64,000 nucleotides of DNA from Paenibacillus sp. ACRRX (lineage in GTDB: Bacteria > Bacillota > Bacilli > Paenibacillales > Paenibacillaceae). Shown here piece by piece: positions 40,079 to 49,992 of this stretch; position 1 is the stretch's first letter; the number at the start of each line of letters is the position of its first letter. Under the pieces are notes generated by a model that saw nothing but the letters and a program-made list of their open reading frames with translations, had not been told where the DNA came from and did no database searches. The DNA is taken from positions 1,083,075-1,147,074 of the forward strand of contig NZ_JAKRNK010000002.1 of assembly GCF_022346885.1 (NCBI RefSeq), written 5' to 3'. The position numbers were made by a program, and so were the translations under genes.

Positions 40079-42500
40079 CGAGTCGTCCTTTAACAGCGAT
40101 GACTTTGCGAACCGTCTTGCCTGCCATCGCAGCTTGAACGTTAGCTGAGTTCATCGCTGTATCTTGCATCGCAGCTTCGTCCGCGTCAGCAGCCATGTTC
40201 ATTCGCTCTACGATCTTGCCGTTGACTTGCACGACAATCTGAACCTCGGCGTCAACGGTCAGACTCTCATCGTATGTCGGCCAAGCAGCGTAAGTGATGG
40301 AGCCTGTGAAGCCAAGACGCTCCCACAGCTCTTCGGCAATATGCGGAGCAAGTGGTGACAGCAATTGTACAAAGCTTTCCATCGACTTACGCGGCAGCTT
40401 ATCTTGCTTGTATGCGTCGTTGATAAAGATCATCATCTGGCTGATCGCTGTATTAAAACGAAGTGCCTCATAGTCCTCAGTCACTTTTTTCACGGTCTTG
40501 TGCCATGTACGCACAAAAGCATTGTCCTCCACATCGTCTGTCATCTTCGGATTTAATTGATCTTCATCGGTGACAAACAATCGCCATACACGGCCAAGGA
40601 AACGATTCATTCCTTCTACGCCATTTGTATTCCACGGTTTCGTTGCTTCAAGAGGGCCCATAAACATCTCGTACATACGGAGTGTATCTGCCCCATACTC
40701 ATAAACGATCTCGTCCGGATTAATAACATTTCCTCTTGACTTCGACATTTTCTCATTGTTGGTACCTAGAATCATCCCTTGGTTCACTAACTTATGGAAT
40801 GGCTCCTTCGTTTGGACAACACCCAGATCATACAGCACTTTATGCCAGAAACGAGCATACAACAAGTGAAGTACAGCATGCTCCACACCGCCAATATAAA
40901 GATCGACAGGAAGCCATTTCTCTTGCAATTCTTTGGAGCAGATCTCATCATTGTTCTTCGGATCTATATAACGCAAGTAATACCAGCTGCTGCCTGCCCA
41001 CTGTGGCATTGTGTTCGTCTCACGGCGGGCCTTCATACCTGTCTCCGGATCAACTGTGTTTACCCACTCTGTCACATTGGCAAGCGGTGATTCACCTGTA
41101 CCGGAAGGTCGAATCTGATCTACTTCTGGCAGTACGAGCGGAAGCTCAGCCTCAGGAATCGTCTTCATTGTGCCATCTTCGAGATGAATAATTGGGATGG
41201 GCTCACCCCAGTAGCGCTGGCGGCTGAACAACCAATCGCGTAAACGATAAGTCACCTTGCCGCTGCCGATACCTTTTCCTTCCATCCACTCGATCATAGC
41301 TGCGATAGCTGGCGCATTATCTAAGCCATTCAGGAAGTCAGAATTAACGTGAGCTCCATCACCAGTATATGCTGCTTCCTGCACATCGCCGCCTGACACA
41401 ACTTCAACAATCGGCAGATCAAACTGCTTTGCAAACTCCCAGTCCCGTTCATCATGCGCAGGAACGGCCATAATTGCCCCCGTTCCATAACCCGCTAGTA
41501 CATAATCAGCAATCCAGATCGGCATCTTGGCACCGTTCACCGGATTAATGGCATAAGCGCCAGTAAATACGCCGGTTTTCTCTTTTGCTAGGTCTGTTCG
41601 CTCCAGATCACTCTTACGAGCAGCTTGCTCACGGTAAGCCTCGATTGCGGCCTGCTGTGCAGCAGTTGTGATCTGGCTAACCAACTCATGCTCTGGTGCC
41701 AGCACACAATATGTAGCACCGAACAATGTATCGGGACGAGTCGTAAATACGTCAAGATTAGCATTATGCCCCTCTATCGTGAAGCGTACCTCTGCCCCTT
41801 TGGATTTACCTACCCAGTGACGCTGCATATCCTTGATGCTCTCCGGCCAATCCAGCTCATCCAGATCCTCGAGCAAGCGTTCAGCATATGCGGTAATCTT
41901 TAATACCCACTGGCGCATTGGCTTGCGAATGACCGGATGGTTACCACGCTCGGACTTGCCATCAATCACTTCTTCGTTCGCAAGTACAGTTCCTAATGCT
42001 GGGCACCAGTTAACCGGTACTTCATCGACGTATGCGAGGCCTTTCTTGTATAACTGTATGAAAATCCACTGTGTCCATTTGTAGTACTCAGGATCAGTCG
42101 TACTAATCTCGCGATCCCAATCGTAGGAAAATCCAAGAGACTTGATCTGACGGCGGAAGTTGTCTATGTTCTTTACTGTAAATTCACGCGGATGCGCTCC
42201 TGTATCAATAGCATATTGCTCAGCAGGAAGACCAAATGCGTCCCAACCCATCGGGTGAAGAACATTATATCCTCGCATCCGCTTAAAACGGGATACGATA
42301 TCTGTTGCTGTGTAGCCTTCCGGATGACCGACATGCAAGCCTGCTCCAGACGGATATGGGAACATGTCCAATGCGTAGAACTTCGGCTTGCTGTCATCTT
42401 CCAATGTCGCAAATGTCTTGTGTTCATCCCAATACTTCTGCCATTTCGGCTCAATGGCAAGCGGCTGATAGCCTGCTGGTTGTTTCATTTCTGTGCTCAT
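40059..42500 (-). CDS. leuS: Leucyl-tRNA synthetase
   Basis: Class Ia synthetase of 813 residues. HIGH-type motif [16 protein letters not shown], a CP1 editing domain ([31 protein letters not shown]), the KMSKS motif [15 protein letters not shown], and the anticodon-binding C-terminus. Length is normal. Preceded by a leucine T-box leader with its own promoter. Confidence 0.98.
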   Translation of the reverse strand: MSTEMKQPAGYQPLAIEPKWQKYWDEHKTFATLEDDSKPKFYALDMFPYPSGAGLHVGHPEGYTATDIVSRFKRMRGYNVLHPMGWDAFGLPAEQYAIDTGAHPREFTVKNIDNFRRQIKSLGFSYDWDREISTTDPEYYKWTQWIFIQLYKKGLAYVDEVPVNWCPALGTVLANEEVIDGKSERGNHPVIRKPMRQWVLKITAYAERLLEDLDELDWPESIKDMQRHWVGKSKGAEVRFTIEGHNANLDVFTTRPDTLFGATYCVLAPEHELVSQITTAAQQAAIEAYREQAARKSDLERTDLAKEKTGVFTGAYAINPVNGAKMPIWIADYVLAGYGTGAIMAVPAHDERDWEFAKQFDLPIVEVVSGGDVQEAAYTGDGAHVNSDFLNGLDNAPAIAAMIEWMEGKGIGSGKVTYRLRDWLFSRQRYWGEPIPIIHLEDGTMKTIPEAELPLVLPEVDQIRPSGTGESPLANVTEWVNTVDPETGMKARRETNTMPQWAGSSWYYLRYIDPKNNDEICSKELQEKWLPVDLYIGGVEHAVLHLLYARFWHKVLYDLGVVQTKEPFHKLVNQGMILGTNNEKMSKSRGNVINPDEIVYEYGADTLRMYEMFMGPLEATKPWNTNGVEGMNRFLGRVWRLFVTDEDQLNPKMTDDVEDNAFVRTWHKTVKKVTEDYEALRFNTAISQMMIFINDAYKQDKLPRKSMESFVQLLSPLAPHIAEELWERLGFTGSITYAAWPTYDESLTVDAEVQIVVQVNGKIVERMNMAADADEAAMQDTAMNSANVQAAMAGKTVRKVIAVKGRLVNIVVG

Positions 42501-42604
42501 TATTGAAGCCCCCTCTATTCAGGTTAAAACCTGCTTTTCTTTGTTCATCATTATTTCTTGCTGCACGTACTTGGTACAGCGCAATGTATCACATATAACC
42601 ACAA

Positions 42605-42895
42605 AAAAAGCCTCTCGTCCCTAGCGAATTCGCTAGGGACGAGAGACTTGGATTCCCGCGGTACCACCCTAGTTAGCGCACGGCATGCTCTGCCTGGCGC
42701 TCACTTGAAGCTCTTAACGCGAGCTTATACGTCACAACCTTACCTAAACGTACAGTTGTGCGACTCCTAGGTGAGTTCGCTTCCTCTATCCATCGGCTCG
42801 CACCAACCGCCGACTCTCTGAATGACTTCGGAGAACTACTATTCCTAATCCACGTCTTCCTATGGTTACAGTTCCACTGTTTTTACACAATAATT
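42605..42895 (-). promoter_or_regulatory. T-box riboswitch (leucine) of leuS
   Basis: The minus-strand leader holds the T-box sequence GGTGGTACCGCGG (42668-42656), the antiterminator side, and upstream stem I with the specifier CTC (42775-42773) in a GAACTCACC context, a leucine codon matching the downstream gene. The terminator stem is a long near-palindrome centred on GCGAATTCGC (about 42611-42645), followed by TTTTTTT. Uncharged tRNA-Leu would favour readthrough into leuS. Confidence 0.93.
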
Positions 42896-42901
42896 ACATA
42901 C

Positions 42902-42930
42902 ATCATATGCAAAAAAACAAATCTTGTCAA
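42902..42930 (-). promoter_or_regulatory. Promoter of leuS
   Basis: Consensus TTGACA (42930-42925), 17-base spacer and TATGAT (42907-42902), reading into the T-box leader. Confidence 0.85.
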
Positions 42931-42988
42931 CGGGCGCCTACCGTGTCTCCCCAAAGGTACAGCACGGTGCATCACAGTGATGATAAGG

Positions 42989-43747
42989 CTACTTTTTTAT
43001 AGCAATTAAGAACAATCTGGATGTATCAGGACCTGGTTCTTCCCATTCAAAGTCACCATACACGTCGATATGCGCAAAGCCCGCTGCAAGCAATTCACCT
43101 ATAATCCAATCCGTATCATAGGCGCGCTGAATGTGTGTCTCATCGATTCGATTATATTTTCCACTCAACGGATCCTCAGCAAATATAGCCAACTGGTGTT
43201 CAATTTCATGCCGTGACTCATCATATTCACTATGCCAAATATAAGCTACATCCCCTTCATCCAATGCGAAAGGCTGTTCTTGCGCATAATATTCAAATTG
43301 GCGAACATGATGCATATCAAGCATAAACAGACCACCTGACCGAAGCTGTTTAGCCGTCTGTTGAAATACCAATCGAACATCTTCTGGTTCCGTTACATAA
43401 TTGATACAATCACAAAAAGAAATAACAGTATCAACCTGCTCAGGCACTTCCCATTGTCTCATATCCTGACACACCCACTGCACAGAGCCAGCCAGCCGAC
43501 CTGCATCCTGCTCCTTTTCACGAGCAATCGTGAGCATAGCATCCGCCAAGTCAATACCAGTGACCTGCATGCCTTGCTTTGCTAATGGGATCGCAATCGT
43601 ACCGGTGCCACAGCCCAAATCAACAACAGACCGAGGAGCAACATCATACCGTTCCCATGCTGCATTTGCAAAATCAAGCCACTTCTCATACGGCATATCC
43701 GCCATAAGCCGATCATACACCAGCGCAAATTGGCCGTACGAATCCAT
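42989..43747 (-). CDS. yqeM: YqeM-like class I SAM-dependent methyltransferase
   Basis: A 252-residue methyltransferase of unknown substrate. MDSYGQFALVYDRLMADMPY at the start and the SAM motif SVVDLGCGTGTIAIPLAKQG are typical of YqeM. The start is ATG 43747, immediately after the cvfB stop; the frame is open to 43900 but that part is antiparallel to nothing conserved and overlaps the cvfB coding tail. Last gene of the yqe operon. Confidence 0.88.
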   Translation of the reverse strand: MDSYGQFALVYDRLMADMPYEKWLDFANAAWERYDVAPRSVVDLGCGTGTIAIPLAKQGMQVTGIDLADAMLTIAREKEQDAGRLAGSVQWVCQDMRQWEVPEQVDTVISFCDCINYVTEPEDVRLVFQQTAKQLRSGGLFMLDMHHVRQFEYYAQEQPFALDEGDVAYIWHSEYDESRHEIEHQLAIFAEDPLSGKYNRIDETHIQRAYDTDWIIGELLAAGFAHIDVYGDFEWEEPGPDTSRLFLIAIKK

Positions 43748-43748
43748 A

Positions 43749-45065
43749 CTAGCGATCATCCTTTCGGAAGTTAGACCGGCCATTCCCTTGTCCAGAAGAG
43801 AACGGCTTGCGTCCTGCAGATGGGCGACTATGATCGCCGCGTGCTTGTCCCGTTCCGGAAGAGTCATATGCTCTCCCACTGCCAGTGGATCTGCGATCAT
43901 CAGTTGATTTCCGTTCGTTCATGGTGTTGCGTTCATTGGATCCGAATCGTCCATCCGTTTGCTTGCGATCACCTATTGGTTTATAGCTGCCCGTCTGTCT
44001 ACGATCATCACTCTGCTTGCGCTCTGCAGAAGTTGTGCCGGGTTGATCAGCACTCCGACGAGCCGATTGTGAACGCTGGGCCGCAGCATCGCTTGGACGC
44101 GAAGGCTTGCGACGTGCATCCGGGCGACGCTGTTCCGCCTGGATCTGGGCGAGCTTTTGCTCCGCTTCAGCTGTATCTGTTGCAGAGCCAAGCTCCGTCA
44201 GTTTGGACCAACTGCCTTCTTGCGTGACAAAGCCCGCTTTCATCAGACGGCCCATCGCTCGTTTGAAGGCGGACTTGCTTATCTGAAACCGCTGCGTAAT
44301 CAGATCAGAAGGTGTCTCATCCGAATAAGGCATAGCACCGTTAGGACGCTCCTTTAAGAATTGAAGCAGTCGGTTTGCATCCAGATCCATACCAACTTCT
44401 TTGCGCTCAGCGAGTGTTACGTTGACTCGACCGTCCTCCCGCACATGAGCAATACGTACACGTACGCGATCGCCAACACGAAGCGGCTGTGGACGTTGTG
44501 ATTCATGCAGCAGTCCGAGCGCACCAAAGCCGAGAGGCCCACCTTCGACGACAAAAAACGTTCCCATACGAAGCGCACGATATACAACTGCCTCATGCCA
44601 AGTATTCAGCCAACTGCTTGGGGCGTGAAACACTAGTGGTGCCAATTCCTCTTCGCCCGCCAACTCAGCAACCAATCGCCCTACTCGATCATGAGCCAGC
44701 TTCACATATACTTTATCTCCGATAATTGGGCGCAGCGTCTTCAACTCTGGAAGCTCACTAGCTGGCAGCATCAACTGTCTGCCAATTCCCATCTCAAGGA
44801 AATACCCAAACCGTGAATGAATATCAGCCACTTCCAACGCCGCAACTTCACCCAGCGTTAAATAAGGCTTTTTCATCGTAGAAGCAAGACGGTCTTCTGT
44901 ATCATAGAACAAAAACACGTCAAGCTCTTCATCAATCATGATATCGCGTGTCAGCTCCGTATAGTGGAGGATAACGTCATGTTCCTCATCAGTCAAAAAG
45001 TAGCCGTACGGAGATACTTCGCGATCTACACGCAAACGTTGTATCGTACCTGCCGTAAGGGTCAT
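43749..45065 (-). CDS. CvfB/YitL-type S1 RNA-binding protein with long disordered tail
   Basis: A 438-residue RNA-binding regulator. S1-like domains at about residues 1-65, 70-130 and 150-220 (GDRVRVRIAHVREDGRVNVTLAERKEVG) and a winged helix (QRFQISKSAFKRAMGRLMK) match CvfB, which in Staphylococcus affects virulence gene expression. An extra C-terminal tail of about 130 residues is rich in Arg, Ser, Asp and Gly with repeats such as ERKSTDDRR and SDDRRQTGS. In B. subtilis this slot of the yqe operon does not hold yitL. Start overlaps the rsfS stop by 4 bases. Confidence 0.85.
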   Translation of the reverse strand: MTLTAGTIQRLRVDREVSPYGYFLTDEEHDVILHYTELTRDIMIDEELDVFLFYDTEDRLASTMKKPYLTLGEVAALEVADIHSRFGYFLEMGIGRQLMLPASELPELKTLRPIIGDKVYVKLAHDRVGRLVAELAGEEELAPLVFHAPSSWLNTWHEAVVYRALRMGTFFVVEGGPLGFGALGLLHESQRPQPLRVGDRVRVRIAHVREDGRVNVTLAERKEVGMDLDANRLLQFLKERPNGAMPYSDETPSDLITQRFQISKSAFKRAMGRLMKAGFVTQEGSWSKLTELGSATDTAEAEQKLAQIQAEQRRPDARRKPSRPSDAAAQRSQSARRSADQPGTTSAERKQSDDRRQTGSYKPIGDRKQTDGRFGSNERNTMNERKSTDDRRSTGSGRAYDSSGTGQARGDHSRPSAGRKPFSSGQGNGRSNFRKDDR

Positions 45066-45409
45066 GCCATCTCCACTACTTTCGCGTCAGACCACAGCTT
45101 CTCAATGTTATAATACTCACGTTCTTCGCGGTGGAACACATGAACAACAACGTCCCCAAGGTCAATCAGAACCCAACGGCCCGAATCCATACCTTCTGTT
45201 CCGCGTACAATTGTGCCCGCCTGATGTGCGGATTGGCGAATCTCGTTAGCGATAGCCTGTACTTGTGTGTCAGAGTTACCGTGACAAATAACAAAGTAGT
45301 CCGCAATCAATGAGATGCCTTGCAAATCAAGAACTACAAGATCCATCGCTTTTTTGTCTTCTGCTGCATCCACAGCTAAGTGGAGCAGTTGTTTAGGTGT
45401 TAACGCCAT
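45062..45409 (-). CDS. rsfS: Ribosome silencing factor RsfS
   Basis: A 115-residue protein that binds L14 and blocks subunit joining in starvation. Motifs: KKAMDLVVLDLQGISLIADY, FVICHGNSDTQVQAIA and WVLIDLGDVVVHVFHREEREY. Between yqeK and cvfB in the operon. Confidence 0.96.
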   Translation of the reverse strand: MALTPKQLLHLAVDAAEDKKAMDLVVLDLQGISLIADYFVICHGNSDTQVQAIANEIRQSAHQAGTIVRGTEGMDSGRWVLIDLGDVVVHVFHREEREYYNIEKLWSDAKVVEMA

Positions 45410-45530
45410 AAGTTAGCCTCCGATTCTAATCTGCAAATGTAAAATAGACTATTGGGGCTGCCGCAAGCTGACAAAGCTAGAGCAAGGCCCCTATTACATT
45501 CACAGTTCCATAAAATTAATATATTATTTC

Positions 45531-46112
45531 TTATTGTTGACGACTGTCGACTTCTTCAATCAAGCTGTTACGTGCTTGCAGCGTGGTCGGAAATATACGA
45601 GCCCGCTTCGAGAGCAAAAAGCTGATCGTCGAATCGAAGCCGGCGATCAAGGCTTCTTCGAGGCTGCGCTTGGCGAGTTCACGAATGCGGTCTACCCCTG
45701 GAAAGTCCCGCCCCGGCTCTATATAGTCAGCCAGGCATACTACTTTGTCAAGCTTCGTCATACGCTCGCGTCCAGAGGTATGGTAGCGTATCGCATCCAG
45801 CACTTCCATATCAGTGACACCATACTCGTGTTCAGCAACATAGGCGCCCACAGGTGCATGCCAAAGCGCCTTGTCATGCTGCAGCAGCACACTTGGAAGA
45901 CCTTGTTCGCGTATTATCCGCTCCATCTTGTCTGTGGGCCAGTATTTGGCGACATCATGCAGCAGCGCTGCCAGATCAGCTTTGACAGGATCAACCCCAT
46001 ACTGCCTGGCAAGCTCAACTGCAGATTGCATTACACCTGCGGTATGGTTCCACCGTTTCACAGGCATTTGGGAGCGTACAGCTTCCAGCAATTGATCACG
46101 ACTCATTTTCAT
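45531..46112 (-). CDS. yqeK: YqeK, HD-domain bis(5'-nucleosyl)-tetraphosphatase (symmetrical)
   Basis: A 193-residue metal-dependent phosphohydrolase; YqeK proteins split Ap4A to ADP. HD motif AALLHDVAKYW and further metal His in LWHAPVGAYVAEHEYG and AIRYHTSGRERM. The start is ATG 46112 after AAAGGTGGGG; it overlaps the end of nadD by 17 bases. A neighbour of NadD in most Bacillota. Confidence 0.93.
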   Translation of the reverse strand: MKMSRDQLLEAVRSQMPVKRWNHTAGVMQSAVELARQYGVDPVKADLAALLHDVAKYWPTDKMERIIREQGLPSVLLQHDKALWHAPVGAYVAEHEYGVTDMEVLDAIRYHTSGRERMTKLDKVVCLADYIEPGRDFPGVDRIRELAKRSLEEALIAGFDSTISFLLSKRARIFPTTLQARNSLIEEVDSRQQ

Positions 46113-46704
46113 ATAAACCCCACCTTTGCGCATACTGTTCAACCGCTTCAGGCACGAGGTACCGAATGGATCGGCCTTGAGCCACCCGTCTTCTGATTTC
46201 TGTTGAAGAAATATCCATCAAGGGCATGTGTGCTTCCACGACACGGGTTTGCCATTGTACGGGAAGGATAGAGGCATCCCATTCCGCACCTGGCCGCTGC
46301 AAGCCTACAAACTTAATTTTGGCCATCAGCTCATCGATCCCGTGCCACTTTGGTAAATAAGCAACCATATCCCCACCGATAATCCAGTACCACTCCACAT
46401 GTGGATATTGAGCCTGTAACGCATTAACTGTATCTAAAGTATATGAGACACCGCCGCGTTCCATCTCCCAAGCGCTCAAATGAAAAGGCTCATAATCGGA
46501 AATCGCAAGCTGCGTCATCTGCAGCCGCTGTTCCGGAGAAGCAATCGGCTGATGAGGTTTATGCGGGGGCACGTTAGCAGGCATAAACCACACCTCGTCC
46601 AGCAATGCGGCTTCTCGCGCAGCCTCAGCAGCGACAAGATGTCCGAGATGGATCGGATCAAACGTGCCTCCCATGACCCCTATTTGCTTGACGGAGTGAG
46701 TCAT
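46096..46704 (-). CDS. nadD: Nicotinate-nucleotide adenylyltransferase NadD
   Basis: Makes deamido-NAD from nicotinate mononucleotide and ATP. The 202 residues contain GVMGGTFDPIHLGHLVAAEA (GxFxPxHxGH), FMPANVPPHKP, and the ISSTEIRRRV motif near the C-terminus. Start ATG 46704, with GGAGG 9 bases upstream; the frame extends six codons further. Confidence 0.96.
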   Translation of the reverse strand: MTHSVKQIGVMGGTFDPIHLGHLVAAEAAREAALLDEVWFMPANVPPHKPHQPIASPEQRLQMTQLAISDYEPFHLSAWEMERGGVSYTLDTVNALQAQYPHVEWYWIIGGDMVAYLPKWHGIDELMAKIKFVGLQRPGAEWDASILPVQWQTRVVEAHMPLMDISSTEIRRRVAQGRSIRYLVPEAVEQYAQRWGLYENES

Positions 46705-46804
46705 AGGTACAGCCTCCTGCAAAATTTAAATCCTATGTGGCAGCCACAGTTGCCCTGCTCGTTAAAAAGCTGCTCAGACGCCGTCGTCTTTCCGACCTGA
46801 AAGA

Positions 46805-47101
46805 TTAGGCTCTAGGAAGCACGATTTCTTTGTGATCCTTCGATTCCTTGTATAACACAATCGTTTTACCGATTACTTGCACCAGTTCACATCCGGAACG
46901 CTCAGAGATTTCAGCTGCTATCACGTTACGGTCTTCATCACAATTTTGCAAGACCGAGATCTTAATCAACTCACGTGTCTCAATCGCCTCGTCGATGTGG
47001 CGGATCAATTGATCATTAACCCCGCCTTTGCCAATCTGAAAAATGGGCTGCACATGATGTGCGAGGGAGCGTAAGTGTCTTTTTTGTTTACCTGTTAACA
47101 T
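46805..47101 (-). CDS. yhbY: YhbY/YqeI-type CRM-domain RNA-binding protein
   Basis: A 98-residue CRM-domain protein associated with ribosome assembly. MLTGKQKRHLRSLAHHVQPI and the loop QIGKGGVNDQLIRHID are diagnostic. Between aroE and nadD, as in Bacillus. Confidence 0.95.
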   Translation of the reverse strand: MLTGKQKRHLRSLAHHVQPIFQIGKGGVNDQLIRHIDEAIETRELIKISVLQNCDEDRNVIAAEISERSGCELVQVIGKTIVLYKESKDHKEIVLPRA

Positions 47102-47263
47102 ATTGTCATTCCTTCCTTATTTACAAACCAATACTTACATCATACAATCCGGTATGTCATAACGGCCAGCATACGATAACAAACGACTAACAGTGATCCG
47201 AGCAGTGGTTAAGCATACTTCTCCTAATAATCTAATGGAAAGATCCCGTCTGCATGGTCAGCA

Positions 47264-48148
47264 CTAGCTCGATACAGTTCCAAGCACCGACTCTCGCATA
47301 ACCTCGATCGGCGCCGGCTCGCCTGTCCACAGTTCAAAAGCAATCGCACCCTGATACACAAACATACCCAAGCCGCCATGTGTCTTGGCGCCTGCAGCCT
47401 TAGCTGCCTGAAGGAGCTTCGTCTCAAGAGGGTTGTATATAATGTCACTCACTATCATGTGAGATTTCAACCATTGCTCTGCAATCGGACTCTCTCCTAT
47501 ATGCGGATGCATGCCAACAGATGTCGTATTGATTACAACATCAACTCGCTCAGGCTCGACTGCCGGGATGCCATCTTGTATACCAACACATTCCATTGCA
47601 CCGAGAGATGACATTTCCTGCGCTATCTTCTCTGCTCGATCAAGAGTCCGGTTCGCAACTAACAGCTTGCCGCAGCCTTCTCTCAGCAGTGCATAGGCAA
47701 GACCTCGTGCAGCACCGCCCGCACCTACAATCAGTACACTGCACTCGGATAAATCGACTGCCGTTTCTTCCTTTAAAGAGCGAACATATCCCAATCCGTC
47801 CGTATTGTAACCGATCAATCTGTTGTTATCGTTCACAATTGTATTGACCGCACCAATCATCCGTGCACTTTCATGAACTTCGTCTAGATAGGCCATTACA
47901 CGTTCCTTATGCGGAATTGTAACGTTTATTCCTCGAATGCCTAAAGCACGAATACCGTGAATAGCTTCAGCCAGCCGCTCAGGAGCAACATGGAATGCCG
48001 TATAAATGCCATCCCAGCCGCGAGCCTGGAGGGCGGCGTTGTGCATTACCGGCGACTTGGAGTGACGTATCGGATCTCCAATGACGGCTAGCACTGTGGT
48101 CACACTAGTTACAGTCTGTAATGACGCAGAACTGTCATGATGAACCAT
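47264..48148 (-). CDS. aroE: Shikimate dehydrogenase
   Basis: Reduces 3-dehydroshikimate to shikimate with NADPH in aromatic amino acid synthesis. 294 residues with VIGDPIRHSKSPVMHNAALQ (substrate), INVTIPHKERVMAYLDE (catalytic Lys), VLIVGAGGAARGLAYALL (NADP site) and GLGMFVYQGAIAFELW. The N-terminal 15 residues are an unusual polar extension. Confidence 0.96.
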   Translation of the reverse strand: MVHHDSSASLQTVTSVTTVLAVIGDPIRHSKSPVMHNAALQARGWDGIYTAFHVAPERLAEAIHGIRALGIRGINVTIPHKERVMAYLDEVHESARMIGAVNTIVNDNNRLIGYNTDGLGYVRSLKEETAVDLSECSVLIVGAGGAARGLAYALLREGCGKLLVANRTLDRAEKIAQEMSSLGAMECVGIQDGIPAVEPERVDVVINTTSVGMHPHIGESPIAEQWLKSHMIVSDIIYNPLETKLLQAAKAAGAKTHGGLGMFVYQGAIAFELWTGEPAPIEVMRESVLGTVSS

Positions 48149-48227
48149 ATTAATGATCCGCCTCCTTGCTCTAACGAGTATTGCCTCAACTCACACCTTA
48201 TTCGGTGTACTTCATCCAAATCCGAAG

Positions 48228-49343
48228 TTAAATCAATGCATGTCGAAGGAGTACTTTAACACCTTTCGGTGCATGTATTTCTATCAGTGCGCCTGAGGTA
48301 CTGTTGCACGTAATCCAACCAAGACCGGAAACAAACACGTCCATCTCCTGGCCGCGTGGTACACGCAGCTGGTGCTTTGTCCAGGCAGGTATGTCTGCCA
48401 ATCGTGCCTTAGTCGGCGGTGCAAGCATCTCCCCAGCATGGTCAGCATATAATTCGTCTGCACGCTCAAGCTTAGTCCGATGGATCTTTATGCCGTTAGA
48501 CATGTAGCAAGTGAATGACTGACGTTCTCCTTCAACAAAGTCAAATCGGGCCAACGCACCAAAGAACAGCGTCTGGCCAGCATTAAGCTGATAGACTGCT
48601 GGCTTCAATGGCTTGTCTGGCAGCAGTGCGCCCAGATCCTCACGGCTAACCAACTCTGTCAGCCTGCTCTTGTATACGATACCAGGCGTATCCACGATAT
48701 GTTTGCCGTCGTCAAGCGGAATATTCACCATATCCAATGTAGTTCCAGGATATCTTGACGTGGTTAGTTCACGTTCCATATCGCTATAATCATTGATCAG
48801 ACGGTTGACTAGCGTCGATTTCCCGACATTAGTGGCGCCCACAACGTATACATCCCGCTTACCGCGGCGTTGTCCAACTTCATCAACCAGACGCTCAAAC
48901 CCAAGGTTGCGTTTCGCACTAACCAAAACCACATCAACGATTTGAATACCGTGTTCTTTCGCTTGACGCTGCACCCAATTCTTGATCCGGTTCCAATTGA
49001 TTGCCTTAGGCAGCAGATCAATCTTGTTCACGACCAGCAGTACTGGATTCGTGCCAACAAAGCGTTGGAGACCAGAGATAATACTGCCATCAAAGTCAAA
49101 CAAATCGACGATATGAATAACTAATGCATCTTCCTGCCCGATTCGGCCAAGCAAACGCAGAAACTCGTCATGGTCAAGTGCTACTGACATAGCTTCATTA
49201 TAATTTTTAATGCGAAAACAGCGCTGGCAAATAATTGGCGTCCGCTCCAGCGCCTTCTCTGGCACATAACCGGATTGATCCGGTTGCGCAGTCTGAAGCG
49301 TTACGCCACAGCCACTGCAGTGCCTTACTGTTTCTAATTCCAT
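48228..49343 (-). CDS. yqeH: Ribosome biogenesis GTPase YqeH
   Basis: A circularly permuted GTPase needed for 30S assembly. 371 residues: N-terminal zinc finger (CSGCGVTLQ and CQRCF), then G4 NKIDLLPK, G1 GATNVGKSTLVNRL and G3 DTPG in permuted order, and a C-terminal domain. The start is ATG 49343, with GAGGAGG upstream; the longest frame has eight extra codons. TAATG overlap with the yqeG stop. Confidence 0.95.
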   Translation of the reverse strand: MELETVRHCSGCGVTLQTAQPDQSGYVPEKALERTPIICQRCFRIKNYNEAMSVALDHDEFLRLLGRIGQEDALVIHIVDLFDFDGSIISGLQRFVGTNPVLLVVNKIDLLPKAINWNRIKNWVQRQAKEHGIQIVDVVLVSAKRNLGFERLVDEVGQRRGKRDVYVVGATNVGKSTLVNRLINDYSDMERELTTSRYPGTTLDMVNIPLDDGKHIVDTPGIVYKSRLTELVSREDLGALLPDKPLKPAVYQLNAGQTLFFGALARFDFVEGERQSFTCYMSNGIKIHRTKLERADELYADHAGEMLAPPTKARLADIPAWTKHQLRVPRGQEMDVFVSGLGWITCNSTSGALIEIHAPKGVKVLLRHALI

Positions 49344-49867
49344 TATTGATGTTCCTCCTCGTGCCATAAACCCTTTTTCCGTAAACTTGCTGTCACTATG
49401 CGTTCAATGCGTCGGTTGATGCGAGTCGTCCAGCCTTCATCCTGAATAGCAATCGGCTGAACTAGTATCGTAAACATCTGCATACGATTGCCTCCCAGCA
49501 CATCCGTAAGCATCTGATCACCAACTACAGCCGTCTCCTTCGGCGACAAATCCATCAGCTTCATTGCCTTATGGAACGGCCGCTGTGACGGTTTGCGTGC
49601 TGCATGAACGAACTGAATGTCAAGCGGCGTTGCAAAGTTGGAAACCCGTGTAAGATCGTTATTGGACACAATAACCAGTTTGAAGCCTTGTCGCTTTACT
49701 TCTTCCAGCCAAGCTGCCAATTGTGGTGTTGCCAACGGGTCCTTGGCTCCGACCAATGTATTGTCCAGATCCGTAATAATCCCCTTTAAACCTTTGGACT
49801 TTAATAAAGTCAAGTCAATATCATAAACCGTACGCACCCGAAGTCTTGGAATAAGCCCTTCAAACAA
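49343..49867 (-). CDS. yqeG: YqeG family HAD-type phosphatase
   Basis: A 174-residue HAD hydrolase of unknown substrate. Motif I IITDLDNTLVGAKD, motif II VIVSNND, motif III K and DQMLTDVLGGNR. TTG start at 49867 is chosen because GAGGTG lies 6 bases upstream and the length then equals B. subtilis YqeG. First gene of the yqeG-yqeH-aroE-yhbY-nadD-yqeK operon. Confidence 0.93.
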   Translation of the reverse strand: MFEGLIPRLRVRTVYDIDLTLLKSKGLKGIITDLDNTLVGAKDPLATPQLAAWLEEVKRQGFKLVIVSNNDLTRVSNFATPLDIQFVHAARKPSQRPFHKAMKLMDLSPKETAVVGDQMLTDVLGGNRMQMFTILVQPIAIQDEGWTTRINRRIERIVTASLRKKGLWHEEEHQ

Positions 49868-49928
49868 GTTGGTCACCTCGTTTTCATACGACAAACTATA
49901 CCATATTCTTTGATTTACGTGCAAAAAA

Positions 49929-49968
49929 ATGCCGTATTCGTCGCATTGTTACGTCTCGAATACGGCAT
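49929..49968 (-). terminator. Terminator of the transglutaminase operon
   Basis: ATGCCGTATTCG (49929-49940) pairs with CGAATACGGCAT (49957-49968), followed on the minus strand by TTTTTTT. Confidence 0.92.
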
Positions 49969-49992
49969 TTGATGTTAATACTATCATAAATG

